Of a DNA stretch of 64,000 nucleotides, positions 32,745 through 44,962 are shown one piece after another. The stretch covers positions 2,309,928 to 2,373,927 of the forward strand of contig ML679995.1 in assembly GCA_007922225.1 (NCBI GenBank), given 5' to 3'. Position 1 is the first letter of the stretch. Each line of letters opens with the position of its first letter. Under the pieces are notes generated by a model. That model saw only the letters and a list, made by a program, of their open reading frames with translations. It made no database searches and was not told where the DNA came from. A program made the translations under genes and the position numbers. The stretch is from Emydura subglobosa (lineage: Eukaryota > Chordata > Testudines > Chelidae).

Positions 32745-35700
32745 TTTCAGTTGTGTCCCCTGCCTTTTCATATTGAAATGCCTTTGGCTTCTGGTTCAAG
32801 CATGGGCTGGTGGGGGGGCAATTCAGGTGAGCCAGAGAGAGAGAGTTGGGGTTTTGCGCCCTGGTTCCCCAAGAACACAGAGCTGCCAGGTAACAGCGGG
32901 GGGCCGTGGATGAGGTCTGGTATCTGCCCCTTCTCCTCTCTCTGGGCACGTGTGCAGGACAGCCGTTCCTTGGAGATGGGTGAAAACCCCTTGGAGCCGC
33001 AAACGGCAAACACATGGAGGGAACATTTCTGTCCCGCTCCCACAACCCAGCCTGGAAAGAACCTTCCCCCCCAGCTTGAGTCTCCGGTAAGTGAGCAGGT
33101 AGCAGGTGGGGCGGGAGCTCAGGAGGCTCCGGAGAGCACGCCCAGCAGCGTTTGCTGTGGCCCTGGGCCTGGCTCCCCTCCCTGCGCCCTCCGGGTGCTG
33201 CAGGGCATGGGCGCGATGGCCAGGCGAGCTTGGGCTGCAGCCCTGCCAGTGCCCGCCCTCCTCCCGCAGGCTTGTGTCTCAGTCTGTTGGGGTCCCCACC
33301 CACAAGGACACCCCTCCACCCCCCACCACCCAGGGCTGGGCGGGAAGTCGGAGCCCAAGGGCCCGTTCTCTCCTTGGTCTCTGTGACACCAGCAACAAGG
33401 AGGCCAGCCGGAGGCAGTAATAACTGTGGGATTTGTGATGTAGGGCCAGCTCCGGACTCATTTCACACAGGGCTCCCCGGCGAGGCGTCGGTCTCAATGA
33501 TCATGCCCAGGCCGGCCAGCTTGGAGCTGGGGACCCAGTGGTGAAAGGCCTCTCCTGCCTTCGCCCCTCCCCTGGCCCAGCAAACCGGGACCACTTAATC
33601 CGAAGGAAAGGTGTGCACGGGTGCAGAGGGACAGGAGCAGAGCCTTGAAAGCTGGCAAGAGCTGCCAGCGAGCGGCTGACTGCCCAGTCTGCGGCCAGCC
33701 ACCCAAAGGCAAGCTCCGCGCACAGGCGGCTGCCAGCTGTGCATTGGGGAGGGAGCACGCAGGGTGTGAGGAATGGAGGGGAATACGGAGCATAGGGCAG
33801 AGGCAATGGGGGCAGGGAGGTGGTGGGATGGGATGGGACGGGGCGGGGGTGAGGGCTCTGCAGATGCGCTGCTTGGCTGCCTGGTTTTTCTCTTGGCAAT
33901 GTGGCCGGTGCTCGCTGGTTTCTGGGGGCCTGGCTGGTTTTGTTTCCCTCCCTTTTTGGAAAGGGGAACCTGGATGTTGCTAGGTCACGTCACTTCCCGA
34001 GGGAAATCGCGCGAGGCTGATGTGGTTTCTGCAGTGACCAAGGCCGTCACTCCAGCCGCTTTGTTTCAGTTCTTCCAGGTGCAGTGCACGCGGCCCCGTG
34101 TCCTCTCCCCCTATTCATGGTCAAGGGAGGCCGCTCAAAACCCCATGGCCAGCCTGCCTCGCCACCCCCCACATGCTGCACAAATGGCCCCGGCGAGACG
34201 AGCTCCGACCTCTTGGATTACCCCACGTCCAGGTGCTTCGGCTGTATCAGCGCCTCCTCTGCCCTCAACAACCGAACCCTCTGGCTCAAAACTGGGGCAC
34301 CAGAACTGCGGCGGTAGCTGCCCCATCAACTGCGGGGTGCCGGGGCCGAGCTGGCAGGCTCTTCTTGGAGGTCAAAGGTCCAAGAATTGCAGCGTGCTCT
34401 GCTGTTCATGCAGGGAGGGTCCCAGGTGGCAGCTCGGTTTCCCTTTCCCGAGGAATGGAAAGGGAACCAATGCAGCACAAAAGCCAGGGGTCACCCAGGG
34501 AGGATTAGGAGGCAACAGACTTAATACACACAAGATAGTCAGGGACACTAAACCTCTGACTGGCAGAAACTGGGAGTGGGTGACGGAGGCGGGTCTCTCC
34601 AAATTGCCCTGTTCTGTACACTCCCCCTGAAGGTCTGGTACAGGTTACTGTTGGAGACAGCATCCTGGGCGAGCTGGACCATGGTCTGACCTGGTATGGT
34701 GGGTCTTATGGTAACCATGGTCTCAACAAGGACCTTCCCAGGTGGGAGTGGATGGCTCGCTCGGACATACCTTTGGTGTCACAGGAGCAAGGCCAAGGTA
34801 CCACAAGCTGGGGATCCTGGTTCAAAAGCGCTGAAGGGACCTGGCTCTCTGAAATCACACCCCAGGAGATCACCCGGGCACATGTCTGAGCATTGCCTCC
34901 CAGCGCCTGCCCTGCCGATGGTTATTTGAGTGTCTAGACCAATGGAGCTCAGCGTCCACATCTCAACGAGGATGTGCACTGCTCCGGCACTGAGCGGCTG
35001 GTCGACAGTCTGCTTTTGCTCTTGCGTACTTGAGAAACTCTCCGTGCACTGCAGGCACGGCGGGGTATTTGGATGGTGATTATCCATGGAGCCGGGATCC
35101 AAGATCCACACAACCGGCTAGACGCCGCCGCAGCTTGCCTGGCTGGGTGATTGTTGCTTGTTTGAAGCAAAAGACCTCATGCAATTTAGTGTCTTTCACA
35201 ACAACATCGCTAATTGGCATGCTGATTTACATTACCCATCCTTAGCAGAGCCAGGGCTTTGTCCTCCTGTGTCCCACAGAAACTCTAAGGAGGGCCCGGG
35301 GAGGTGGCATGTGCTTAGCTGAGCTGCGTTCTGGCTGAGTCGCTTTGATTGTAACAAAAAGCAAAGCTGGATCTTTACTGTGCAGCCTTTCCGTTTTCTT
35401 TCTCCTCCGAACGCTGACGCGCCTGCAGGCACCGTGCCCGTCACAGCAGAGCAGGAAGCGCTCTATGGCTTCGGAGAAGAGAACGACTTCCCAAACGGCC
35501 AGTACCACTCTCTGAAGTGCTATCCGAGGGCACGGGGGTCAGGAGCGGCCGCAAAAGGAGAAGCTTCCCCTACTGAGCTCCCCAGCCCGCTCCCTGCAGC
35601 ACAGTCCCCCGTAGCTCCACGCTGGGGCATGGGGGTCAGCCCTGACCGCCAGCAGAGAGCACCCCCTCCAGAATCACTCCCTGCGGCAAGGAGGTGTCAG

Positions 35701-36195
35701 GATGGCCTGGACTCCTAGAGGACAATCCCCCCACTCCTCGCACTGCTGCATTGGGGCGCTTTCGGGGCAGCACTGACCCTAAAGGAAGGGCATCCCCTGC
35801 CGAGTTCCCAGTCTTGCGTCTCTCCAGGCCATAGGTCTTTTGCTGGCCGCCTCTTCAAGATCTGAACCTCGATCGTCGGACGTGACCAGATCCTGGCAGC
35901 AGGTGTGGGGGCAAGCAGGCCAGGAAACCAGCTGATATCAGGGCAAGTGTCTAGAGCGGGGGATGCTTTTCCTAGCCCCACCGCTGCAGGTTTTGATGTT
36001 TGCCCATAACGGCCTGCTCCAGCCTCGGCAGCACGGTGATCCAGCGAGCTAGAACTGCTGGCAATGGGCCACCTGCCTGCCCGTCATTCCTGGAAACAGA
36101 GAGCAGAGTCGCTCAGCTTCTTCAGTGCTTGCCACTGCCTAGGTCACACCCTCGGGAGCCACTAAAGCCCCATTGTGACGTTTCTCCCCCCCCCC
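32745..36195. other. No supported gene; CR1 fragment at 34.5 kb
   Basis: The longest open frame of the window (33773-34630, 285 codons) lies here but overlaps equally open alternatives in other frames and has low-complexity Pro/Ala/Gly composition. No splice-consistent exon set was found. Confidence 0.45.
34490..34728 (+). mobile_element. CR1-clade 3'-end fragment
   Basis: CTGACTGGCAGAAACTGGGAGTGGGTGACGG...ATTGCCCTGTTCTGTACACTCCC...GCTGGACCATGGTCTGACCTGGTATGGTGGGTCTTATGG matches the 3' ends at 7.5-7.7 kb and 15.5-15.68 kb. Only about 240 bp remain. Confidence 0.65.
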
Positions 36196-36199
36196 TCCC

Positions 36200-37370
36200 C
36201 CAATCCGGACTGGGGTGTAGCTGTGCTGGCCAAAATCTTGTTTTTGAAATATATGTAAGAACAGAGCCACAAACAACCCCCCCCCTTCCTGCCAACAGGC
36301 ACTTCAGCCTGACACACTGCACCTTTAATCAAGAGCTAAAACCTCAACTAACTCTTATAGTTTTACCCTTTTTAATGTTCACTCACTTTCTGTACGTCTA
36401 TTTGTTTTAAAACCATCTTATCTGTTGATTTTTACTCACTTTCAATATATTTGTAAGTATAAAAAGCCACACTGTGCAATGTAAGATATCTACTGTCAAT
36501 TGTAAAAGACACTGGCAACAATGAAATAAGGTTTGCTTTAAAAATAATATGTAAGTTCTTCAGCAAGGAGTTGGCACTGAGTGATTGGAGTGTGAATGGC
36601 TGAGCAATTGAGTTGGGTGTAGACAGGGAGAGTGATTGAACAATTGGTCTGAGTAAGGGATATCGAAACAGACATGAAGAAAACACCAGCCTCACCTCAA
36701 ACACTTGAGGGAAGAAGAAAGAAGCAAAGATGATCAAATGGCCAAAGAGGAGCCACCCTGATAACTTTGGAGCCAGCCCATTTCAAAGGACAAAATCTGA
36801 TCAGGCTTGCAAGAATGTGGGTGATTGAGGATCACACCAAGAATGCAGTTGCAGCAGGACAGAGCAAAAACCCATAGACTGACATGGGGTCCTTTCCCTA
36901 TCAAATGGGACAGAAGATGAAGGCTGGAGGTTCGGGTCTACAACATCACACCAGCCAGGAGCACCGATGCGCATCACATCGGCAGAACCGTGCTCATCCT
37001 CATGCTCTAGTCACCTGGCCAGTGACTACCACGAGCACCAAGAGCCTGGTAACTATGACATCTGTGAGAGCCCTGTGTGTCTGTCTGTCTCCCTGTCTGT
37101 GTGCGCCTGTCAGTGTGTGTGAGTGTGAATGAAAGCATCAACTGAAACATGTGTGTCTGTAATTGTAGTATTGATAAAATGTTAGTACTGTTTTCCTAGT
37201 GTTTACATTATTAGTAATGCTAGTTCTCTAAGTAAAGCACAATACTGATGTTGTGACAGTGTTGATACTTTTCTTTCCTGTGATACTATTTACCAAGTTT
37301 CTGCATTCACTATAAATGTGGCTTGTTGCCTTATCCCCTAAAAAGATCCTGTGATATTTGTTATTTGGGT
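36200..37370. other. AT-rich noncoding stretch, unidentified repeat suspected
   Basis: The base composition drops sharply compared with its flanks. The text (AACTAACTCTTATAGTTTTACCC, TTGTAATTGTAGTATTGATAAAATGTTAG) is not recognised as coding or as a named family. Short open frames on both strands show no domain. It may be an old retroelement body or an inserted repeat. Confidence 0.3.
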
Positions 37371-37374
37371 AACA

Positions 37375-38950
37375 GCTGTGTCACCCCAATTCTTCACTCT
37401 TGGGCCCCGACTTACCCCGTTTTGCCGTGTGAACCATCCAATCCTGGGTTGGCCCATGCTCAGCCTCCTGCGTGTAATCGGTCCCTCATCTAGTGAAGGA
37501 GCGCGTCTGGCCAGCCACTCATGGGATTGACCCTCAACAAACACCCCCAGTCCCAGATGCAACCTCGGGAACTGCCGTCTTGCAGGGTTCAGTGCTGCAC
37601 GCCGCAAGCCCATTTACACGTGTCCGTTAATTTATCAGACAGTGCTGTGCACCAGTTCTGACACGCTGTGTGGTCTCTGCACACACCCAATCCACATGCG
37701 TGGTTTTAGATAAAGCAAACAAATAAGTTTATTGGCAACAGACAGATTCGAAGTGAATCTAAGTCAGATTATTAATAAATCCAGGAGTTAATCACAATGA
37801 ACTAAAAGATGAGAACTCGCATCTTAACCTAGACGTCAGTCTGTATTCAGCTGGCCACACAGGCTGGTTGTGATGCCCCTGGCAACCCGCCCCGCCCCCC
37901 CTTTTGTGTGGGTGGATTCTCAGTCTTTGGTGTTGCTTATGTAACCCTCTGCCAAACCGAATCGGCAGCAGCAAGGGCCGGGTTCTATGTCTAGGGGTTC
38001 CTGTCAATGATACACCAAACTGGCTCCAGCCCCCACCAGTCACCTGGGAAATCACACACCCTCCCCTGGGCGCCCCCCCCAAAGGGCAATACTGCCCCTC
38101 TCGCCAGCACGGAGTCTGAGTGCAGAAAGAAACCTTTGAATAGCAAAAGAGAGGTAACACCGCACTGGTTTGGGAACCAGTGCAAACAGAGTTCAGGAAC
38201 CCAATGAACCAAACCCATCCCAGAGTACAGGGCGTGTCCTTCACCTCGCCCTTCCTTCTTGCCCCTGTACTGACCGGTGTAGTTCCAGGCCCCCTCTGCC
38301 ACTGTCTCCTACCGCTTTCTGAGTCCCCAACCGCTGGCACCGACCGCGCCTGGCTCCCGCCGACCAGGCTGGCACCAACTGTGCTGGCCCCTCTGCCGAC
38401 CACTGACCGCACCGGGCTGGCACCGACTGTGGCGGCCTCCCACCAGAGTTGCCTGGTGCTCACTCAGCTCTGTTAGTTGTCAGGCAAGGTTTCCCAGATC
38501 CTCCCCTGGATCAGCTCTTAGTGATTGCAGCTCATGGGTAAACCTTCTGCTGACACACAGACAAGGTGCCTGCTTTCAAGAAACAAAAGACTCCAAAAGC
38601 AGTCATTAATTCTACTTTTTAACAAGGGGAGGAGAGAGTCACTCCATGCCTGGGGGCAGCCCTTTGCCAGGGCCATGCAATCCCCATAGAACACTGCTCC
38701 ACCTTCCCCCCACTTTCCAGGCTGAAACATCCATCCGCCACCCTTGTGGAGCTCTGTGTAGTTCAGGGTGCAGACTCTATCCTAACAGACTAAGCACAGT
38801 TCTGCTGCCATCTGTTCATACAATCAAAGGACACATTTCATTACCCCAGCAGTTAACACAAAAGTGGTTTGTAGCCCAAAACCAGCCCTGCCAACCATTT
38901 CCCATCGTGCTCAGCACCTAGGTGAATTATGCTAAATACTTCATTGTACT
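37375..38950 (-). mobile_element. LTR-like block, probably minus strand
   Basis: AAACAAATAAGTTTATTGGCAACAGACAGATTCGAAGTGAATCTAAGTCAGATTATTAATAAATCC near 37720 resembles the poly(A)-signal region of reptilian LTRs read on the minus strand. No coding remnant is visible; a GC-rich section with CCGACC-repeats (38320-38420) follows. Ends unresolved. Confidence 0.35.
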
Positions 38951-39040
38951 CGTGCAGATACAAAGCCATGCAAACAAAGTGCCCCCCTTCCAGCTGCTGT
39001 GCAGGGGGAGTGTCACTGAGACACTCAGACCTGGCTTACA

Positions 39041-39244
39041 CTTAGAAGATGACGAGAGATCTGTGGCACTTTAAAGACTAACAAATTTAGTATTTTTAGA
39101 CATAAGCTTTCGAGAGACTTAGCTCTCTTCTTCAGACGCAGTAATACAGAAAATAGTTAACACGGAGTTGGTATCTTATAGGTATCCAGGTGCATTGAGA
39201 ACAATGGGGGAGGTGGAGTCCGGTACTTAAGACCTTAGAAGATG
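39041..39244 (-). mobile_element. Penelope-like short insertion with perfect 11-bp target duplication
   Basis: CTTAGAAGATG occurs at 39041-39051 and 39234-39244, bracketing a 182-bp insert. Read on the minus strand, the insert carries CTGAAGA, a short hairpin, GAAAGCTTATG and then TTGTTAGTCTTTAAAGTGCC, the same core as the insertion at 17.8 kb. The rest (39140-39233) is unrelated to that copy. The exact duplication marks a genuine retroelement-type insertion; naming it Penelope-like rests on the core sequence and on the hammerhead-like fold. Confidence 0.6.
39099..39135 (-). ncRNA. Hammerhead-ribozyme-like motif (decayed)
   Basis: On the minus strand the order is CTGAAGA (39135-39129), one extra A, a 5-bp stem GAGAG/CTCTC (39127-39123 with 39116-39112) closed by a 6-nt loop, GAAA (39111-39108), then GCTTATGTC, which can form a two-pair mini-hairpin. 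CUGANGA, stem II and GAAA are the conserved hammerhead core, and Penelope-like elements are known to carry minimal hammerheads. The pair preceding the cleavage site is A-C instead of A-U, and an extra A follows the first core block, so activity is doubtful. Confidence 0.35.
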
Positions 39245-39249
39245 GATTC

Positions 39250-41775
39250 CAGGGGGGAGCCAACAGACAAAGCGGCCTCAGCTTTTACCAAGTTTCCCCA
39301 ACGCGCCCTGGGGCCAGCTGATTGTCCCTGTCTGGCCATGGGCATGATTTCTCCTGCTTGAGCCAAAGTGTTCACAGGTGCTTAGGCCAGTCCATTATCC
39401 CTGTGCGCAGGCCTCTGCGGGGCGTGGAAACACAGCTCTGTGTTCGCTTGTATCTGTTCAAACCACGTGCGACACACATTTGGGGCTAGGACACAGCAGA
39501 GCTTTGTATCTGTACCTATGTGGGACATGGCAGGAAACACGCTGCCAGAACAGTAATGTGCAGTGTGCCCTGAACATGCCAGAAACACCGTACGCAGCAC
39601 ACTTTGCATCAGCCAATGCACAGTTACACTGCCAGGGTGAACGTGAATGATACGCAAATCACACCAGAAGGGTGCACATGGGGCACAGCGTGTCATGCCT
39701 GTATCCAGTGCAAACGGAGGTTGTTACCCACACGTCCACTAAAGAGAAAGCAGGGAGGGTTTGAGACGCCAAATAGACAATGGGGCTGGGTGAGATTCTC
39801 TCATGTGTGCTGTACAAGAGCTCAGACTAGACTGGCCTTCAATTCTCTGCCTAGCTAGAGAGGCGGATGGGTGCTTGTCACTTCTCTCCCCGTACTCATC
39901 ACCATGGCAGCGTTGCTGATTCTTGCAGTATTATATCGGTTTTTTGTGTCTGTAAAGCCCCAGCTCCTGGAGTCAAGTGAAAGCTGAGATGGGCTCAGAC
40001 AGCGGCGTCTATCCCTGGTCTCGCTGATAAAACCGGGCGTGTTCTATAGCACACGTGCATCATGAATCCGTGCGTCTCAGGCCACTTCTGGGTGGAAATG
40101 GCTCCCCATCGTTGAATCTACAGGCACCATCGACACTCACATGGTCGGTCCCCTCCTGGGCAGGCTCAGCAGAGAGAAGCCCATGGCTGAGCGAGTCCTG
40201 GAGACCAAGCGCCTACCTCTTAGCTAGAGGGCGGGGATGGCGCAGCGTGGAGGTTAGTTTGCCCTGCCTCTGCTCATGCTGGACCTCTTCTTCAGAGACT
40301 TCCCTGGCTGCCAGGGCTGACGTGTTCACAGCACTCGCTCCACTTTCACCCCCAGAGGGCACAACGCAGGAGAGGCCGAGCTGCAGGGACGTGTTTGGGG
40401 TACAGGTCCGGCATGGCGAAGGGAGAGGCGGTAGCTGACAGTGGCTGTGAAAAAAGCCCTGCATGGTGTTCAGGCTGGTTTATTACAGGTATAATCAATT
40501 CTGTGGTTCAGGTGAAAAAAATCCAGCTCTTCTGGGAAACTGGGAGTAAACAAACCAGCGAGTTCAGTATAGGAGAAATGATCCCCGCAGGCTGTGTCTA
40601 CACAGAGCCTCTCCTTCACGCTTTCCAGGGCAGCGCTAGCCCCAGGGCGGCTCTCTGATGGTGCTAGTGGAGGCAGGGCTTGGGCGTCTCTATCACCCTG
40701 TGCTCTCCGCCTGCCCCAAGCCGCTCAAGGTCTTGGAGGGAAAGAATCCCAGATCTGTGAAGGGGGCAGCTGTGAAGCTGGGCTGGTTTCTTAACAGCTC
40801 GCAAAGCCTGCGTGTGTCTAGGAGGAGCGAGTTGCGGTGGGCAATGTATTGGCCGGATGCTGCTGAAGTGCTACCTCTCCGTACTCAAGTATAAAGCTCA
40901 CAGCTTTCTCAAAAGCCTGTTAGGACAGGGGTTCTCAGCCAGGGGGTCCCAGGCCCCCCAATAGGTCTCAGGCTCCCCATATTGCTATGTGGGAGGGAGC
41001 CTTGAGTCAATCCCTGCTGGGCAGAGGATGGTCCTGGTCCAGGAAAGAGTCAGCCCCACGCTAAGAGTTTGGCTTCTTCTACAGAACCAAATGCCGAGTT
41101 GATTAGCAGCAGCATGACAAAAGTAACAGCTCCTAGAGGCTTTGGCCGATGTCAGGCCCCAATACTCTGGGCACTGAACAGGCGTGTCCTGAGAGACGGT
41201 TGCAGCCCTAAGCCAGGTTTCTCCTTTGCCATGTCCTCGCCCCACGCCCCCCGCACTGGCACCAAAATCTTTCAAACAACCCTCAGACCAAGCCATTCGT
41301 GCCCACCCGTGCCCCTCCCCGTCCATGGAGCCCATCGCTGGACCATTGCACTGCACTGCTGAAGGCAGGGGCCTGTGTGGAGGATGTTGAGTCCAAGGAT
41401 GGCGAATGGGCAGGCAGGGATCTGAGGCACTCTTAGAAAGCGTGTAGCTTTGCCTGGGGTAAAATCCAGCCTGGGACCCCGGCCTGCCCAAGTCCCCACT
41501 GGAATTTCAAATGACGTGGGAAACCTCGTGCCTGCCTGTACATCTCTGTCCTTTAGGAATGTGTGGTGGCCATTTTGTGCCGCCAGGCCAAGGTTTCTGT
41601 GGATTGCCTGAGGCCCAAGGCGGGCATGTTTTTGTCCAGCCAAACACATAGCGTGCCTGAGACGCTGGGCCAGAGAGGGCTAAGCGGCTTTGCACGCTGC
41701 ATGGCCCAAATCTGGCCTTTAAAGGCATGTGAGAGGCAAATACCAAATGGTAACGAGGGTCATTCCTGACAAGTA
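39250..41775. other. No gene seen
   Basis: Unassigned sequence. A GGCTGTGTCTACACAGAGCC word at 40588 resembles a TIR-element terminus but lacks a partner. Confidence 0.45.
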
Positions 41776-41779
41776 GACT

Positions 41780-42800
41780 AGAAATTTGTTCTGCAAGTGC
41801 GTTGTTGGTAGTTGTCTGCTGCTGTTCACATATATCTCGTTAGAGGTTAGCAATGCAGACACACTGCTTTCCTGTCTATCGCTGCCGGTCTATTGACTAA
41901 GAGATCAAACGGGAATATTAACATCTAGATGGACCTTTGGTGTAACAATACCATTTGCCTGCATTACTCTTTGAGGTGTAAGTAAACTGTCTGTTCACTG
42001 TGCTAGTGCAGCTAATTACCCGTGTGTGCCTAGGAAATGAAGGTGTTACTTCAAAGCACAACATACATTACTCTTCTCCACTCAAGGAAATACCTGGACT
42101 GTCTCGATGGTTTAAATGGCTACTGCTGACTGTATTGTCTGCGGAAGGACCCACTGAGTAAAGATCAAACTGTTAGCTCGCTTTCATCAAAGCCCACGTG
42201 AGGGAGTTACCTGCAAGCGCCCACCTGGCTTCAACTATAAAGGAAGCTTCAGACCTGATCCTTTTTATCGCAGCTCTGTGCACGCTTGTCAGGGAAGGTC
42301 TGGCTCACAGGACTGGGATCCCAGCACCAGCCTGGAACCACCCTGCTAATTCTCATGGGAGAACTGGAACGAACTCTGCACATGGACTATGCACTCTGCA
42401 TTTCCCTGGGCTGCATTTCTAACAAAGTAGCTCTAAACAAAAAGACTGGTGGCCCCAAACTGTTTGGGTAATTTCAGAGACTTTGCAAATGAAGAACTTT
42501 GCAGCTCAGTTCTCATCTCTGCTTTTGAAACTGGCGGATCGTTTTATTTTCCTCCGTGTATGTCTACTGAGATCTTAACTAGCACTCTTTCCTTTTTAAT
42601 AAACATTAGTTCAGTTACTAAGCATTGGCCTTCAGCGTGTCTTTGGCTAAGATCTGAACTACTCGCTGACCTGTCTGGCAATGTGCCCGATCCTTTGGGA
42701 CTGGTAGAACTTTTGTACACGGGATGGATGAAGCTTTTCAGCACATCTGACTTGGCTGTCCGGCTGCTAGCCCACGGGCTGGATAGTTTTTAAGGAACCT
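41780..42800 (+). mobile_element. LTR-like repeat, copy 1
   Basis: The stretch is shared, in opposite orientation, with 51580-52490. Matching blocks include GTTGTTGGTAGTTGTCTGCTG, CTCGTTAGAGGTTAGCAATGCAGACACACTGCTTTCCTGTCTATCGCT, TTTTAATAAACATTAGTTCAGTTACTAAGCATTGGC, and GGCAATGTGCCCGATCCTTTGGGACTGGTAGAACTTTT. An AATAAA lies at about 42598. The layout fits a solo LTR of a gypsy-type element. Confidence 0.6.
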
Positions 42801-43629
42801 GCTTTGTTTTCTGAGTGACCAGTGAGGGGAACAGAAGCTGTTTGTTGCTGGGTTGCTGTATCTTATGGAAGAAAAGACACCAGTATTTAGGGCTTTGCCT
42901 GGCTCATTCTTCGCAGGCTGCCCCGTTTAAACGATCTGGGCACAGTGCCAAAGGTGCAAAATGGTTGCTACCATGCATTCTGGGAGCCACTAACACTCCA
43001 GCGGCTGCGAAGTGATTCCAGCGCCCAGGCTCGTTCTCCTTTGCTCCGTTCTCCCACGAGAGGGAGAGTTTTCTCCATGGGATCCCGGATGCAGCAGCTG
43101 GGAAAAGACCCTCCAGCATTGGGTCCTATTTTGTCCATCCCCACTTCAGCCGGCACATGTTTGTTCCTACGTGGATTTTGCTTAAATAGTCTGCATTTCT
43201 CAAGCACTGAGGCTCCCTGGGCTCCTTGGGAGGAGGCTCCCCAGCGTGGTTGGTCTCACTGTCAGGAAGTTTCTCACAATAATCAGCCTAAGAGGTTGGC
43301 TCTGAGAGAGAACCACAAGATTTTGCCCTTAAGGCTTCTGCTGCTGCTGTCATTCCTCTGGCCGTCAGCCTGCTCCGTCCTCGGTTAGCCGAAGGAGCCT
43401 TTGCGATGCACCGGGTGTCATGACAGGAGAAGGGCTGTCTTTAGCTAGCCAGAGCTAGAATCGCTTTCTTTGCCCATCACTGAATTCTCAAACGACTGAG
43501 CGGTTCCCCCACCCACCCCCTGCCAGCCAGCTCTGGGAAGCACCCAGCTGGAGGAGAAGAGGGTTTCTATACCCAATCTGAATCAAAAGCAATGGCTAAA
43601 GAGGCAAGATTCTCGTTGACTGTCTCAAA

Positions 43630-44962
43630 GGCCATGTCTGCACTGGACACGGAGGCAGACCCTCACGGAGCTGGTGGGGCAGAATCGTTTTCATAGAACC
43701 AGAGAAGCTGAGGGCTGGCAGGGTCCTCAGGAGGTATCTAGTCCCACCTCCTGCTCAAAGTAGGACCCACCCCAACTAAACCATCCCAGCCAGCGCTTTG
43801 TCAAGCCAGGCCTTAAAAACCTCTAAAGATGGAGATTCCACCCCCTCCCTAGGTAACCCATTCCAGTGCTTCACCACCCTGCTAGGGAAAAACGTTTTCC
43901 TAATATCCAACCTAGACCTCCCCCACTGCAACTTGAGACCGTTGCTCCTTGTTCTGTCATCTGCCACCACTGAGAACAGCCTAGCTCCATCCTCCCTGGA
44001 CCCCGCTTTCAGGCAGTTAAAGGTTGCTATCAAATTCCCCCTCATTCTTCTCTTCTGCAGACTAAACAAGCCCAGTTCCCTCAGCCTCTCCTCATAAGTC
44101 TTGTGCTCCAGCCCCTCATCATTTTTGTTGCCCTCCGCTGGACTCTCTCCAATTTGTCCACATCCTTTTTGTAATGGGGAGCCCAAAACTGGACACAATA
44201 CTCCAAATGTGGCCTCACCAATGCCGAATAGAGGGGAATAATCACTTCCCTCCATCTGTTGGCAGTGCTCCGACTAATGCAGCCCAATATGCTACTAGCC
44301 TTCTTGGCAACCAGGGCACACTGCTGACTCATATCCAGCTTCTTATCCACTGTAACCCCCAGGTCCTTTTCTGCAGAACTGCTGCCTAGCCCGTCGGTCC
44401 CCAGTCTGTAGCTGTGCATGGGATTCTTCCATCCTAAGTGCAGGACTGTGAACTTGTCCTTGTTGAACCGCATCAGATTTCTTTTGACCCAATCCTCTAA
44501 TTTATCTAGGTCACTCTGGATCCCATCCCTGCTCTCCAGCGTATCTACCACTCCCCCCCAGCTTTTAAGCACAATCAGCTCCGTGCCTGCTTGCTAGCTG
44601 TGCTGCATTGTTCTCTGAACCAGCCCAGCGTCACGTCCCACCTGCGCTCGTGCTGTTCTAAACCATTGCAGTTGCTTTGCCCGCCTGGCAGTCTCCTAGC
44701 CCACCGGCCTCGCCATGCTCTCTCAGAAGCAATGCATTCTGGGGGATTTGTGGGAGGACTCTTTCAGCCATATCAGTTTGGGCCGTTTTCGCGCTGTTTG
44801 GATTGAACCGGTTCAGACTGAGCTGGCGGTTAGCCCGGCTGAAACCGAGTCTAATCTAGACCCTATTCGGCAGGTGTGTACGCCTCCCATGTGCATGGAC
44901 ACGGGGGGTATTACAAGTGTGCTACACACCTACCCCTCAATGGCTCCAGTGTAGACAAGGCC
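43630..44962. mobile_element. TIR DNA transposon (nonautonomous) split by a CR1
   Basis: Left terminus GGCCATGTCTGCACTGG (43630-43646) and right terminus CCAGTGTAGACAAGGCC (44946-44962) are inverted repeats with 15 of 17 positions matching. Without the CR1 inside (43690-44570) the element is about 450 bp, too small to encode a transposase. The flanks show only AAA on each side, so target-site length and superfamily (hAT or Harbinger-like) are open. Confidence 0.6.
43690..44570 (-). mobile_element. CR1 LINE, 3' part, minus strand
   Basis: The + strand starts TTTTCATAGAACCAGAGAAGCTGAGGGCTGGCAGGG, the reverse of the CR1 tail, and extends back to the end of the palm region. Minus-strand frames give [40 protein letters not shown] and [16 protein letters not shown] (44572-44081), then a continuation in another frame to 43776. 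It is the same young subfamily as the 22-kb copy. Confidence 0.9.

Noticed and set aside
34084..34317. Protein-like frame with CC and CFGC cysteines, considered as a second chemokine exon
   Set aside because: The cysteine spacing does not fit a CC chemokine, no downstream exon with the third and fourth cysteine pattern was found, and the frame competes with a longer overlapping one.
33773..34630. Longest open frame in the window (285 codons, +)
   Set aside because: Other frames on both strands are also open here, composition is low-complexity, and no domain, conserved block or convincing splice set was found.
35430..35530. Possible exon reading AEQEALYGFGEENDFPNGQ after a CAG acceptor
   Set aside because: The composition looks coding and an acceptor-like CCTGCAG precedes it, but no family was recognised and no donor or partner exon could be placed.
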